Of a DNA stretch of 64,000 nt, positions 22,098 through 33,671 are shown in pieces. How positions within the stretch are numbered: position 1 is the stretch's first letter; every line of letters begins with the position of its first letter. Position numbers and translations under genes: made by a program. The DNA comes from Adiantum capillus-veneris (lineage: Eukaryota > Streptophyta > Polypodiopsida > Polypodiales > Pteridaceae). The DNA lies in the NCBI GenBank assembly GCA_014529385.2, contig CM043967.1:12489001-12553000 (forward strand), written 5' to 3'. The notes below the pieces were generated by a model. It was given only the letters and a program-made list of their open reading frames with translations, did not search any database and was not told the DNA's origin.

Positions 22098-22882
22098 TGT
22101 CAGGACAAGGGTCCTGTAACCTAAGAACTAGGATGGTCATGGACTACGGCCAAGGGTTGGACTAGACAGTGTGGACAGGGGATCCGTCTAGGGCAAGGGG
22201 CTAGGAGCCTGCCTATATAAAGGGAGGTTGGGAGGAGAATCTTCAGTCTAGTTTCCCCTAGTTCTTACACTCAATTTTGAGCCTTGGCCATTCTAGGTGG
22301 CCCTTCCCACAGGCAAGGCAACACAAGAAAGAGACTTCGTGTGCGGAGCAAGCAACAAGCCGTCTCGGCTTTCCATCAAGTCCCACGATTTACGGCTACG
22401 CTCAGTTATTGCAGAAAAATTCCAGAAACCTGCATATTTTTCCAATTGCGATGGTTTCAATTGGCATTCAAGAAACATACTCATTCGCCGATTAAGAAAG
22501 CTTTCAATAATTAAGCTTCTTCACAACAAGAAACAACGGTGACAATTCGACCATCTCCACTACAAGATCTCAGTCGTCTTGTGAACCACGGGTGGTTTTT
22601 CGGAGTTCGCTTTCTACGTCAATTGTACAAGTTGTTTCTTCTACGACGGACAGCTTGTCGGAGTCCATGCCGGTTGTAACGGCCAATTAACTGAACAATC
22701 ACAAATCCAAGAATGTCTTGGGATTCGGGTTCAATTCTTTCCCACTTCAATCACGACTTGATTTGACGGAAATTTTATATCTTTTATTACGGGTCTACTT
22801 GGCGTAGTGCATACTACGGCTGCGAGCCTTTCTGCAATCCGAGGTATTGTTTTCTCTTTTGATCGCACAACACGTTTTTGCC
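22098..22882 (+). repeat. LTR plus leader of the second LTR element
   Basis: It starts TGTCAGGACAAGGGTCCTG, an LTR start that also forms a 6-bp hairpin. It has a TATA box TATATAAA at 22214-22221 in a promoter-like setting. I could not fix the 3' end of the LTR, because no initiator-Met primer-binding site is visible before the ATG at 22883. No second copy of this LTR is in the window. Confidence 0.55.
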
Positions 22883-23410
22883 ATGAATGTGGAAGTTGAT
22901 GATCAACGCATATTTGATTTTGAATACCTGGAATTGGCTCCACCTGTGGATGTCATGGGGCCGGATACTCTCACGGAGGGTACCATCATGGCAACAGGGA
23001 TGGATGGTGCAAACCCAGGTGATCTATCTCTGTCTCCTCATTTATCAACCCCTCCTCCTCAGAGCGTGTTTGATATTCTAGAGGATGACAGTCAATTGTC
23101 GGATGCCAGGGATTTTGTCACTCGACAGGACTGGCAAACTTTTGATGCCCGATTTCGCAAGCTAGCTGTAAGGGTCCAAATATTGGCTACGCAAATAGAA
23201 AATCTCACACAACTAATTTACAGAATGCTACCAGAATCAGATCCCCACTTGCCAGCAACCCAAGGGGTTGTCAATCTACCAGTTATGACCAAAGAGGTCC
23301 AACATGTCCAAAATAATTCGGTTGTCAGAACAAATCTGGGCACGACCAACGTGGTCCGGAAGCGACTATCACCATCCAACTTTCAATGTGCAAAAAGTCA
23401 AAAATTATTC
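22883..23410 (+). CDS. Gag-like N-terminal ORF of the second LTR element
   Basis: The first in-frame ATG after the leader (MNVEVDDQRIFDFEYLEL) opens an acidic N-terminal segment. A Pro-rich stretch follows (LSTPPPQSVFD), then a helix-prone segment with coiled-coil character (FRKLAVRVQILATQIENLTQLI, about residues 85-115). The place just after an LTR and leader fits a gag start. No capsid or zinc knuckle follows because the frame runs into repeat block R2 at 23410. It is a truncated gag-like ORF. The family assignment is inference from position. Confidence 0.4.
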
Positions 23411-24707
23411 TTTATTTGCTTAGGAACGCATCAAAAAAAGCACTATCCACATGTCCGACAAACGTAAACGTGATGCATTAGTTAGTGATTCGACATAAAC
23501 TCCAGTTTTGGTGCAAGGCACAGTAGTTATATGTCTTTATACGTGCATGTGACCTTTTCAGAGTATTGCCCTTTTTTTTTCCAATTGGGTAGGATTATGC
23601 CCTAATTTCTTATTTGAAATAATCATTTTTGGTACAACCAATTTCACGTGCAACATGGTTTCTAAATCGTGTTACCATTGACTTGGGGCCAAGAGCAGTG
23701 GCAACCAAGTTTAGGGCATCTACATTAATCAGGACCTCATTTCGCCGACTCACTACCAGTCCCATCGGTACAAGAAATTTATTTCATCGAATCACTACCA
23801 CTCCAATCGATGCAAGGCATTTCTGGTATTAACTTTTACAGTAGCCACGGGCTTCCACTTTTGTGTGCAAGGCATGCTAGCCAGGAGGAATGAACTCCAC
23901 CATTTCATGGATTACGTTTTCCCTATCACACTCGCAAATCTGTCAAGGACAGAATCAGTGACGAATTGTTTAAAAGGATTGTCGGTTGTTATTAACACAC
24001 AACCAAACTAAAAGGAAACCTAAATCTAGGACTTATTTCATGGGCAAAGTGTCAATGCTAAGTCGTCCTCGTACAATCACGACCCCTGCAAGCTAGGTGG
24101 ATTGGAATGAGTTTTCTGTTACCTGTCTCATCGAGAGAGTCATACCGGAAAACTGGGGAATGCTTATATGATAAGCTGCAAGTCAGGCATACGATGCGTA
24201 AGAGCACATAGCTTAGGACACAGTCTAAAATCTTAAAGAAAGTTCCTCAGCCCAGCATGGTCTTCTTTTCGTTCTTCATCTCTTTCTCTAAGGAAAAAAA
24301 CGAAAATCTTCTACGAAGTTTTTGTTACATGTTTCACTAGTGAGTTCTCCTGAGCCAAGATGCTCTAAACTCTCAGCTAGAAATTGGGCAAGGTGCCATC
24401 CACATTAGTCTTCATCGGTTCGACGATTGAACACTAATTTCCATGAGGGCTATGAACCACGCACGCTGGCTAAGAGCCATTGCTAAATGTAGGGTAAGAT
24501 CCACTTGTTGGTATTCCTTGGATGATTGTTCTCAAGATCGAACAGCTCTACCCAGTGGACTACACATTGATGTTAATTGACAAGCAAGTGTCTTGTCATT
24601 ACGGATGTTTAGGGTGTCATTTTTGCACTACATGTTTTTAGTGCGACGCTCAAGTGAGTTTTTGATAATCTTAAACTCACACCCGTTGATCGCTACCACA
24701 GAGTATA
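23410..24707 (+). repeat. 1.3-kb direct repeat R2
   Basis: Second copy of R1, starting CTTTATTTGCTTAGGAACGC. It lacks the duplicated TCATTACGGATG segment near its end and shows scattered substitutions. It diverges from R1 after CACAGAGTATA. It lies downstream of the LTR and gag-like ORF, whereas R1 lies upstream of the LTR. Confidence 0.85.
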
Positions 24708-25124
24708 TGGCATACAATGCTTGCCCAAACTAGCATACGTGGCATACATAGAAAACAAGAGAAATCTTGTGATTAAGTGAACTTTAAACCCTCTCCAATC
24801 GAACAAAACTCGATGGTATGGTTCTTTGATAGCCAAATATAGCATCAATAATCACAACAGGATTTGTCAATGGAAGAGTAAAATTCCACTGTTGAGCAGC
24901 ATCCCTTGTAAAAAGATGAAGTATTAGTACAATGAAAGAACAATTTCAAAGGAAGCTATCCAAAATCACTCAATAATGCCCAAAAAGATGATGATTTAGG
25001 CATCCTCAATTTGAAGCTAATACACATGTGCTCATTTTGAATGTCTTTGTTCAAGGCTCGTTCAAGATGTAGGTAACTAAAGGACTCGTGCTGCAAGGCA
25101 AGGATAAGGGAGGTGTGACTCACC
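24708..25124. other. Intergenic DNA, nothing recognised
   Basis: Unique-looking sequence without a persuasive frame. It may continue the truncated LTR element. Confidence 0.5.
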
Positions 25125-25407
25125 TCTTGAGGAGCATAATTTTAAAAAAATTATTTTTTTGCTTTTTTTGAAATCTTCTATTTTATGTAGGCTTGTTGGT
25201 CGTCAGTCCGTCGGTGGCGAGCTTAGGGACAGAGAAAGAGGGGAACCCCAGGTAGGTGTGACCCGTGTGAGTGTGGGTGAGCATGGCGCCGACAAAATGG
25301 CCACGCTAACTAGTATGTGTGTTTGTGTTTGTGTGTTTGTGTGGGTGTTGAGAGCTGAAGGCGTCGATGAGGCTGGGCCAACAAGAAAACGGACATGCAG
25401 TATATGT

Positions 25408-25447
<40 letters not shown>

Positions 25448-25705
25448 TTTTGTGGGATTGAGACCAAGCACGGGCTCGCAAGGTATGAGCTGCAGGCAGT
25501 TCGTTTATTTTATTGTTTCACAGGTAGTGCACGAAGCAAGTGAGGGTTTTGACTCTTGATAAGACCTCGTCCATAAGACAGAAATGGATGAAATGAGAGT
25601 GTATAGACTGAGTGGGTCAGGGTTTGAACATTGTAGCTTGCACAAGTGTCTACAGTTGGGGTTGAGAACAGCTGTTGGCCATCCTCAGGCCCGGGGGATT
25701 CACTA
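25125..25705. repeat. Dispersed repeat, copy 1 (inverted relative to 34603-35465)
   Basis: It runs from an A/T-rich end (GAGGAGCATAATTTTAAAAA) to GGCCCGGGGGATTCACTAT. The same end sequences occur in inverted orientation near 35465 and at 34603. A GT microsatellite and a GGTTTGAAC motif lie inside both. It looks like a family of short interspersed elements. The inner parts align only loosely by eye. Confidence 0.35.
25409..25442 (+). repeat. (GT)n microsatellite
   Basis: About 17 GT units. The overlapping plus- and minus-strand ORFs reading VCVCV or HTHTH are artefacts. Confidence 0.97.
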
Positions 25706-26749
25706 TTAGTAATGGGGGGATGTCACCTGCGTGCATCAAAATTGGAGAAACCCCCCTATGTACGGTATCTTACATGCTAACCTACCCCCCTACATACGCA
25801 CAAGATACGGACATTCTCGCAATGAACCATCCCACCTCATACAGATTTCGTACGGAATGTAATGACTCACTATTTTATGTATACTAGTAACATAACAATT
25901 TTAGAAGCACATGCTTTTGCAAAAATACATGTTGAACTGCAAATGAACAGAAGTGTACATTGTATTGTGTTTTCATTTGCAATAGATGTTAAGAGAAAAA
26001 ACCATGAAAAGAAAAAAATATAATGAATACTAATTAAAATAAACCAATCGTTTCAATGTAATTTGTCAAAAAACAAATAACATTTGCCTTGTAAACTGAT
26101 ACAAATCTCAATCTCAAAACATATGATACTAGCCACCTACTTACTAAGCTTCCCACATAAGATTTAAGACACACATATGAAATGAATTGTTCTCTAAATA
26201 ACAAATAATGCATACTCTTAAACAACCATGAAAAACTTCACTCCATCAAATCAAAACACATTACAAAACAACTCGTTTAAAGATTAATCTTTTTGAACAA
26301 AAACAATTATATGTGATATGAATGCACGTCTATGCTTAAGCAAAATGCACTGTAAAAAAGCACCATCTATATTTAATTTTGAGTTTGTACATAAAATATA
26401 AATCTTAAAAATTTCGCCAGAGCCTCCTTTGTAAGGGTACCTCTTTGTCAAAAAAAATCAGTACACCCTTTTCTTGGGCTCCCACATGGGATTTTCATCA
26501 CATAATTTCTTTTTCCAAAAAAACTGTCCACCTCATCTTGGGCTCCCACGTGGGATTTAAAGATTATATTACACATTAAAATCAAACACATTTTCAATAG
26601 AGTCAAAGTAATCTAACTTGAAAGTGGTATTATGACCTGCATATCATAGTACATAGGAAACCTTCAATCACATAGTCTAATCACACGATTACCAAAAGGC
26701 CATGTCCACATCGATAGACGATCATGTACAAAACAAACACAAAATGAAA
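25706..26749. other. AT-rich intergenic DNA
   Basis: No gene. A short direct duplication CTTGGGCTCCCAC(A/G)TGGGATTT occurs at about 26474 and 26537, each copy holding a small inverted repeat (CCCACGTGGG, a perfect 10-bp palindrome in the second copy). The segment at 26409-26440 resembles the leader of the copia element near 51525. Confidence 0.55.
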
Positions 26750-26840
26750 ACATAAAAGTATACCTAGATGAATCCACGATAAGCCCAGATTCACCCTCGA
26801 AGGAAAGTGCAAGGTATAGACCCATGGTAGTCACCCACAA
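26750..26840 (-). repeat. Short dispersed repeat with open frame (inverted copy of 38568-38660)
   Basis: On the minus strand it reads GTGACTACCATGGGTCTATACC onward. It matches plus-strand 38568-38645 with about ten substitutions over about 75 bp. The frame stays open in both (TTMGLYLALSFEGESGLIVD and TTLGLYLALSFKGKSGLILD). This suggests a captured exon or a conserved part of a transposon protein. I do not recognise it. Confidence 0.55.
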
Positions 26841-27489
26841 GACAATATAACCATCAGCTCCATCATGCATAGTATTGACTAAATACCACGACATTCCCAC
26901 TAACGTCGTCAGTGCCCAATAGTGGGTGTAGAACTAGGTACTAACATATGCTCCCCAACACAACACACACCACACGCGCACACACATGAGCATAAATCAA
27001 CACAAAGTTCAGCGTACTGAGTTTCTCTCATGACTCCGGAGATCAAGGGCAAACTCATCCATAATGAAGCCTGGCACTAAAAGAAGCATGAAATCAAAAA
27101 AATTAGCACAAATGAGGTAGTTGATAGGGCATATGCACCACAAAAGATAGAAAACATAAAAGTAGCCTACCAAATTAACTTAAGAACCCTCAAAACCAAA
27201 CTACATTCCAAGTGCTAGTATGTCATGCTTCTCATACTGCACAATCAACAAAATGGGATGTCCATGTCATATGGCTGCCGTGTACATAAATACATAAATC
27301 AAATCAAAACATGGCATATGGCTCCCTCTCTCCCCATAACAAAACCAAGTGTGTTTGTTTGCCCTATCCCTTTATTGAAGTTAATCACAATCTCCTTGAT
27401 GGCCATACCCGAGTCTGCTTATTTGTAAAGACAAGCCCCATTCATAAACAAGAATACTTGCAAACAACTACATAATTTGTAACTCCCTT
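26841..27489. other. Intergenic DNA, nothing recognised
   Basis: AT-rich with short CA runs near 26960. No convincing frame. Confidence 0.55.
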
Positions 27490-27848
27490 CGTAGCTTTTT
27501 AAATAACACATATTGTGTATCTATATGGACACGCTTATTTTTCTCTCTTTCTGCACACCAAGCCTTGAGCTTTATCAACTGAACACCTTCGGGAAGAGGT
27601 TCATATAAATCATGGGTGCACTTTTCCATGTTACCAATGATACTATAAGCAGACTAGCGAGCTTTGTCTTTGCTTATAACAAAGGTTTCCTTGAAGACCG
27701 CACTTACAATTGCTTTTTTAAGCATTTTGTCCATGAGCGTCTCATTTTGCACGATATTTTTTAACTGCTTCTTCAGCAATTCCCTAATCACCTTGCAGAG
27801 AGTTAACCTTAGAGACTGAAGAAATGCCTTCTTCTTACCCTCTGCCAT
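27490..27848 (-). pseudogene. Unidentified coding-like fragment with one stop
   Basis: On the minus strand a frame from ATG at 27848 runs about 120 codons with a single internal TAG (27655 region). It opens with a Lys/Leu-rich segment (LCKVIRELLKKQLKNIV). After the stop it continues as NMEKCTHDLYEPLPEGVQL and KLKAWCAEREKN. Amino-acid composition on both sides of the stop is protein-like. I do not recognise the family. It may be an exon of a decayed or captured gene. Confidence 0.3.
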
Positions 27849-28009
27849 AATGACTATATTGATATCCTATTAAAAAGAAGAAGCATTCAAGTCAAACTAC
27901 ATATATATAGATATTTTCGATTCTATTTCAAACTATCACATGAAAGCTCCTGCATTAATCTAATGTGACACATTGGTATACCATATTTCACTTTGAAAGC
28001 TAAAAGAAC

Positions 28010-28880
28010 TGAAAGTGAAAATCGATAGCTCAAGATGGCACACCCGGTCCAGTCATATGACCATGTTACAAATTGAGACTATATTTATAATTATATACAA
28101 AATAAAGACATTGTGTATGTGTGACATATAGACCCAAGGTATGCTAGACGTGTCTTGGCAAGAAACTATAGCTCAAGATAACACACCCAATCAAGCCATA
28201 TGACTATGTGGGAAATTGAGACTATAGAATTTGTAACTACATGGAAAAAAAAACTAACAGTCTTAAAACTTTAACGTTTTTTATCGTAAAAAGAGGCACA
28301 ACTACACGTTTGGTAAGAATGGATAGCTCAAGAGACCCGGTCAAGCCATATGCATAGGTAGAAAAACTGAAGGTAAAAATCGATAGCTTAAGATGGCACA
28401 CCCGGTCAAGCCATATGACCATGTGACAAATTGAGACTATAGAATTTGTAACTACATGGAAAAAAAAACTAATAGTCTTAAAAACTTTAACGCATTTTAT
28501 CGTAAAAAGAGGCACAACTACACATTTGGTAAGAATGGATAGCTCAAGAGACCTAGTCAAGCCATATGCATAGGTAGAGAATTGAAGGTAAAAATCGATA
28601 GCTCAAGATGGCACACCCGGTCAAGCCATATGACCATGTGACAAATTGAGACTATAGAATTTGTAACTACATGGAAAAAAAACTAACAGACTTAAAAACT
28701 TTAACGCTTTTTATCATAAAAAGAGGCACAACTACACATTTGGTAAGAATGGACAGCTCAAGAGAGCCGGTCAAGCCATATGCATAGGTAGAAGAACTGA
28801 AGGTAAAAATCGATAGCTCAAGATGGCACACCCGGTCAAGCCATTTGACCATGTGACAAATTGAGACTATAGAATTTGTA
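28010..28880. repeat. 215-bp tandem repeat, about four copies
   Basis: The motif AGATGGCACACCCGGTC recurs at 28391, 28606 and 28821, and as a variant at 28176, exactly 215 bp apart. A partial copy starts near 28033. Each unit holds two related halves (GATAGCTCAAGAGACCCGGTCAAGCC and GATAGCTTAAGATGGCACACCCGGTCAAGCC), so the unit arose by an internal duplication. Minus-strand ORFs here are products of the repeat. Confidence 0.92.
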
Positions 28881-30185
28881 ACCTGAGGAGAGCTAAACAT
28901 GCTCATATGATTATCTTAACCATTATGTTGTACATCACCTATGTCCCCTTTCCTAAAACCAGCTATATAATAGTTCTTTGCCTCACCTTTGCAGCGCACC
29001 TTCCAAGCAAAACTAGCATGCGAATCGAACTCTAGAATTCTCGTAAACAAATCATACTGGCTAACCACTACATCAAAGTGCCTAGACTGTGAAGGCGCTT
29101 TGTTTGTTATTAAAAAAAAATGTTCGTCCTGCGCCATCCCTACCCGGCTCTCTGAGCTTGTCGCGCCTAGCCTCACTGCTCGCCCTATGCTCCATGGTGA
29201 CGTATTCTCCTCCTCGACACCTAAGATCAATCTCCACCTTTTCTTCATTCTCTTTTGCTTAACACCACTAGGACATCTCCAAGGACCTGCGTACTCACCT
29301 GGGAGAGCATTTTCAAAGATTCTGGAGATTTTTCGATTATCTTGCAGCTAGTACCACCTAATTGATATGTATTCCTAATGGCTTCAAAAAATAAAAACCA
29401 TTGATTTGTTTAGAGATTCCAATTTCAAATAAGGGGTGGCAAGCGCATACATCTTCATGCATCATGCTGCCATCCTCATCCGTTTCGAGTGCCAGCCCAA
29501 CCTAATTCTAATGAGCTTAGTCTGGCATTTTTATGCAGCGCAAATAGCAGTCATGCACCTTGGCCCATCCCTAGATCGCTATGGCCATCACAAGCAAGAC
29601 CACAAGTCATGCATCGCTTCTCTTGCAAGGTGCTGGCCACCCATTGTGAGCGTCAACACAAACTCCTCCTCACATCATCATCATCCTTGCCGAAGAATTC
29701 TGAAAAGAGGAAGCTTTGCCACTACAGAAGCTTGCATCACAGTGTATAGACAAACATCTCAAGCATAGAAACAATATACAGTTTACAGATCAACATTAAT
29801 TGAAGAAAGAGTTTGTGGAAAAGCCTTGCTAATTTGAAACAAATTTGGAATCTAGCACTGACTGGCAGTGGTGAGCATAGATCTAAAGCCAATGTCTACC
29901 AAGTGAGGGGGGATACTAGGAAGCTAGAGAAGTTAGAACAGCATCGGTGAAAATTTCACTTAAAGAAACTTGACAACCTTCACTAAGGACAGATCTGAAC
30001 ATTGTTTTCAAACAAGACGATTGCACACGCTAGCTACACTGTCAAATATAAACAACTGACAACAAAATCCTTATACCAGACATAAAGGGAACTTTAACAT
30101 TGGAGAAATGGCAAAGAAGGCATGACGAAAGAGCATTTCACAGAATAAAATAGAACAAAAGAACGATAGAATGAGATCTTAAAGG
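28881..30185. other. Intergenic DNA, no gene recognised
   Basis: Plus-strand frames at 28989-29351 and 29436-29768 exceed 100 codons but show no domain, signal or homology I can name. I regard them as chance frames. Confidence 0.5.
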
Positions 30186-30188
30186 CAT

Positions 30189-30375
30189 TCACCTTGAAGG
30201 CAGTCGCAATTTTCAACCTCTTTGCGGACAACGTCATTTCAGTCTCTCTCCAGCTGCACATCAGCGTCGCCGATGTATGACCCCGTGGGATCAATCCCGT
30301 GCTTTGTGCATACCACCTCCCATAACTTGGCGCCGATTTGGTTGCCACATTGGCCCCCTTGCAAACGCTCCTCCT
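30189..30375 (-). pseudogene. Beta-tubulin pseudogene fragment with internal deletion
   Basis: Read on the minus strand, [19 protein letters not shown] and [10 protein letters not shown]...VQLER match the N terminus of beta-tubulin (residues about 9-46, the nucleotide-binding start). After one stop codon the same frame gives DVVRKEVENCDCLQG, which belongs about 70 residues further on in beta-tubulin. The intervening segment is missing. The normal start (MREILH) is replaced by unrelated residues and the protein ends soon after LQG. It is a rearranged gene fragment, not a working gene. Confidence 0.85.
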
Positions 30376-30389
30376 CAGTCAAAGTGACA

Positions 30390-31332
<943 letters not shown>

Positions 31333-31413
31333 GAACAGAAGTATGAGCTCCTTAGGAAAGCATAATCGCACACTTACAATAGCATTATGGTGGCAGATTC
31401 TTGAGGCCAGCAC

Positions 31414-32092
31414 TCAACCAAGTTTTTCCAGCACGTCATTCAACGATGATATAGTCGTCGTGTAGTACTTGTTTGCATTGGGGAGACTCTTACTTCTGGC
31501 TGTGTAATCAAGACCGTTGATCTCATCAAAGAGCTTGTCCACAAGGGGCTTCAAAGACTCCTTCTCTGCTTTGCTTTTTGAGGCAAACCTAGTGTTGATG
31601 TTGAAGCAAAGGTAGGATGCCTTGAGGTGCAAGTCATTTTGCACATATGGCCATGCCTTCTTGTCAATCAGGGCTTTCACATTCACAATGTCCTTGGAAG
31701 ATTCCTTGGCCCTTGCAGCTACATCTGATTGAAGAGAGGGCCTGCAAGTAGGACCTGTCCTTCAATGGAAGGTCCGTGTCTCGGGCTTGATCGGCATTAT
31801 CGGTACTAGGCAAGCCACCGGAGGGAGGAGGGGGACCTTCCACCTTGATGATGGTAGTAGCAGCGACGACAGCCTCCTTGGCGAAGATGGCAGCAGGGAT
31901 GGCGGTTGCGAGAAGAAAGAGGAGGGCACGGCGGGAGCACTGACAGGCGGATTGGGAAGAGCTGTTGGCGCGGATGGGTAGCATAGCGGGCTTGAAGGAG
32001 GGCGCCACAGAGGTGGAGACCTTGGCGGTGGAGTTCAAGGCAGGAGTGGTGGGCGACACAATGCTATCCATGGCTACTGTTGTGCTTGCCAT
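31414..32092 (-). CDS. psbQ: PsbQ, oxygen-evolving enhancer protein 3 (single frameshift)
   Basis: PsbQ is the lumenal extrinsic subunit that stabilises the photosystem II oxygen-evolving complex. The start is ATG at 32092 (MASTTVAM), not the longer frame through the GA repeat. A Ser/Thr-rich chloroplast transit peptide is followed by the twin-Arg thylakoid signal [16 protein letters not shown] (Arg54-Arg55), cleaved near residue 78. The mature part has the PsbQ hallmarks [34 protein letters not shown] and the C-terminal LNDVLEKLG. The total of about 225 codons matches a normal precursor. One 1-nt frameshift lies at about 31730-31745, after YLQAL. No intron interrupts the coding region. It may be a recent pseudogene, a retrocopy or a functional gene with a sequence error. 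Confidence 0.9.
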
Positions 32093-32133
32093 CTCCCCCC
32101 CTCTTAGGTTGTTGCAATCGCTCTTCTTCTTCT

Positions 32134-32137
<4 letters not shown>

Positions 32138-32213
<76 letters not shown>
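32138..32213 (+). repeat. (CT)n tract in the psbQ 5' leader
   Basis: On the gene strand it is a GA tract of about 38 units followed by AAG repeats, ending about 28-45 nt upstream of the psbQ ATG. It is therefore probably in the 5' UTR or core promoter. GAGA tracts are common in plant 5' UTRs. A regulatory role is inference. Confidence 0.95.
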
Positions 32214-32217
<4 letters not shown>

Positions 32218-33338
32218 ATTTGCCCAAGGAATGGGCATTCAACAATTTACTCCTGAGTCCTGGATCTAGCTCTAGCCTCTCAGGCTCCAGCTCAGTCTTT
32301 CTCTCTTCCTTTCCTTGGAAATTGGAAATGAGCAGCACCCCATCCATTCAGTCTTTAATGAATTGGAAAGTTCGGGCCCGGGCTTTTGGAAATTGGAACT
32401 CAGTTAGGCTCGTGTCACACGCGTCCACCTGTATGTGTGTGCAATTGACATGGCAAAAAGGTATTGGCTACTGTGTGCATCTGCTGCAATGAATGCTCAC
32501 CCGGCCTAGACCGCTCGGTCATCTTCGCCCAGTAGCGGACATGAAGACCAAAAAGGGCGTGACCTGTGAACATAGGCGACAAATTCTTGTGCGTGCCTAG
32601 AGAAGCGGAAGTGGAACCAGCTGATTTGGTGATGTAGACGTTCGAAAGGAGAGAGCCTCTAATGTGTGTGACAGCCAGAGCCCAAGCAGGGATTTTTGGG
32701 CCCTGTCCGGCGCCTGCGTCTGACAGAGGCCTTAGTAGTGCCTAGGGAACAAGTAACAAAGTCACGAGGCCTACCAAGTTTAAGATAAACACGAAATGAG
32801 CCTGTACAATTGATCTCTATTCAATAGAGCTTGCAGTGTTCAGGAAAAATCATTTTTCCAAACATACAAAATTTCTTTCCTTAAATTTTTCAAGAGGAGA
32901 TTTTAGAAAACTAGGTTTTTTCTTGGATTTTAACACTATTTTTCTCAATTTTGAGGCGGAATTTCTCCTTTTCCCAGGTTGCCCTTAACCCGACTTTTTG
33001 AAATTGAAAATGGCACGATACTAAGCTAACACACATCTTTCCCAAACATTGAATAGAAGAGCAAGTATATTTGCCAAGTACAACAGCCATAACTGATCTC
33101 TATTAGTATGGGTATTCAAGTATGTCGTATGTGTGGTCAATTTTGAAAGTGGTTTATTAATGGGTATCTAAGCAGATGCCACCAAATGGAAAAGGGGAAG
33201 GCTTCACGGAGATAGCGGGGAGCCAATCAAGTGGAGGAAGGGAGAAGAAGACACGTGGGCATGAGCCAGGTAGGGAGCAGGCAGATAGAAGTCTCAAACG
33301 ATTCTGTCTCTCTCTCCTTCCTTTCAAAGCACGCATGG

Positions 33339-33339
<1 letters not shown>
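32214..33339. other. psbQ upstream and intergenic DNA
   Basis: This holds the presumed psbQ promoter on its left side. I see no unambiguous TATA box. The rest is non-coding. Confidence 0.5.

Positions 33340-33402
<63 letters not shown>
33340..33402 (+). repeat. (CT)n microsatellite
   Basis: About 31 CT units ending in a short C run. Confidence 0.98.
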
Positions 33403-33404
<2 letters not shown>

Positions 33405-33638
33405 CCCCTTCATTTGTTCCCCTTGCGACGATTGCAGATAAGGCCTGCAAGAGTTGGGAGTGAAGCGAGGCTGTTTGTGGCACGTGATATAGGCAAAAGG
33501 AGCTCTCGCTTGCATTTGATGCAGGCACGATCATGTCGCACCTCTGCCAAGGTTTCCTAGGCCCGTCCCTCCCTCCCCACTATTCACAGTAGTTGGTCAC
33601 AGACGGTAGCAGACGAGGTAGGGACGATAGAAACATCC

Positions 33639-33639
<1 letters not shown>

Positions 33640-33670
<31 letters not shown>
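33640..33670 (+). repeat. Poly-C tract
   Basis: About 30 consecutive C. On the complement this is a G run, so it could form a quadruplex or i-motif and is prone to assembly error. Confidence 0.95.

Positions 33671-33671
<1 letters not shown>

Noticed and set aside
22557-22566. CACTACAAGA as a CACTA terminus
   Set aside because: It sits within the LTR/leader of the second LTR element without subterminal repeats or a partner.
18467-24707. R1 and R2 as the two LTRs of one element
   Set aside because: They do not start TG or end CA, no duplication flanks them, and a polypurine tract with an LTR start lies between them.
25159-25481. 100-codon frames on both strands over the GT tract
   Set aside because: VCVCV/HTHTH microsatellite translations.
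28010-28880. CRISPR-like array of regular repeats
   Set aside because: Units are contiguous 215-bp tandem copies without unique spacers, in a plant nuclear sequence.
31664-32347. 227-codon minus-strand frame starting in the GA repeat upstream of psbQ
   Set aside because: The N-terminal 85 codons are microsatellite translation (RERERE). The true start is the ATG at 32092, where the transit peptide begins.
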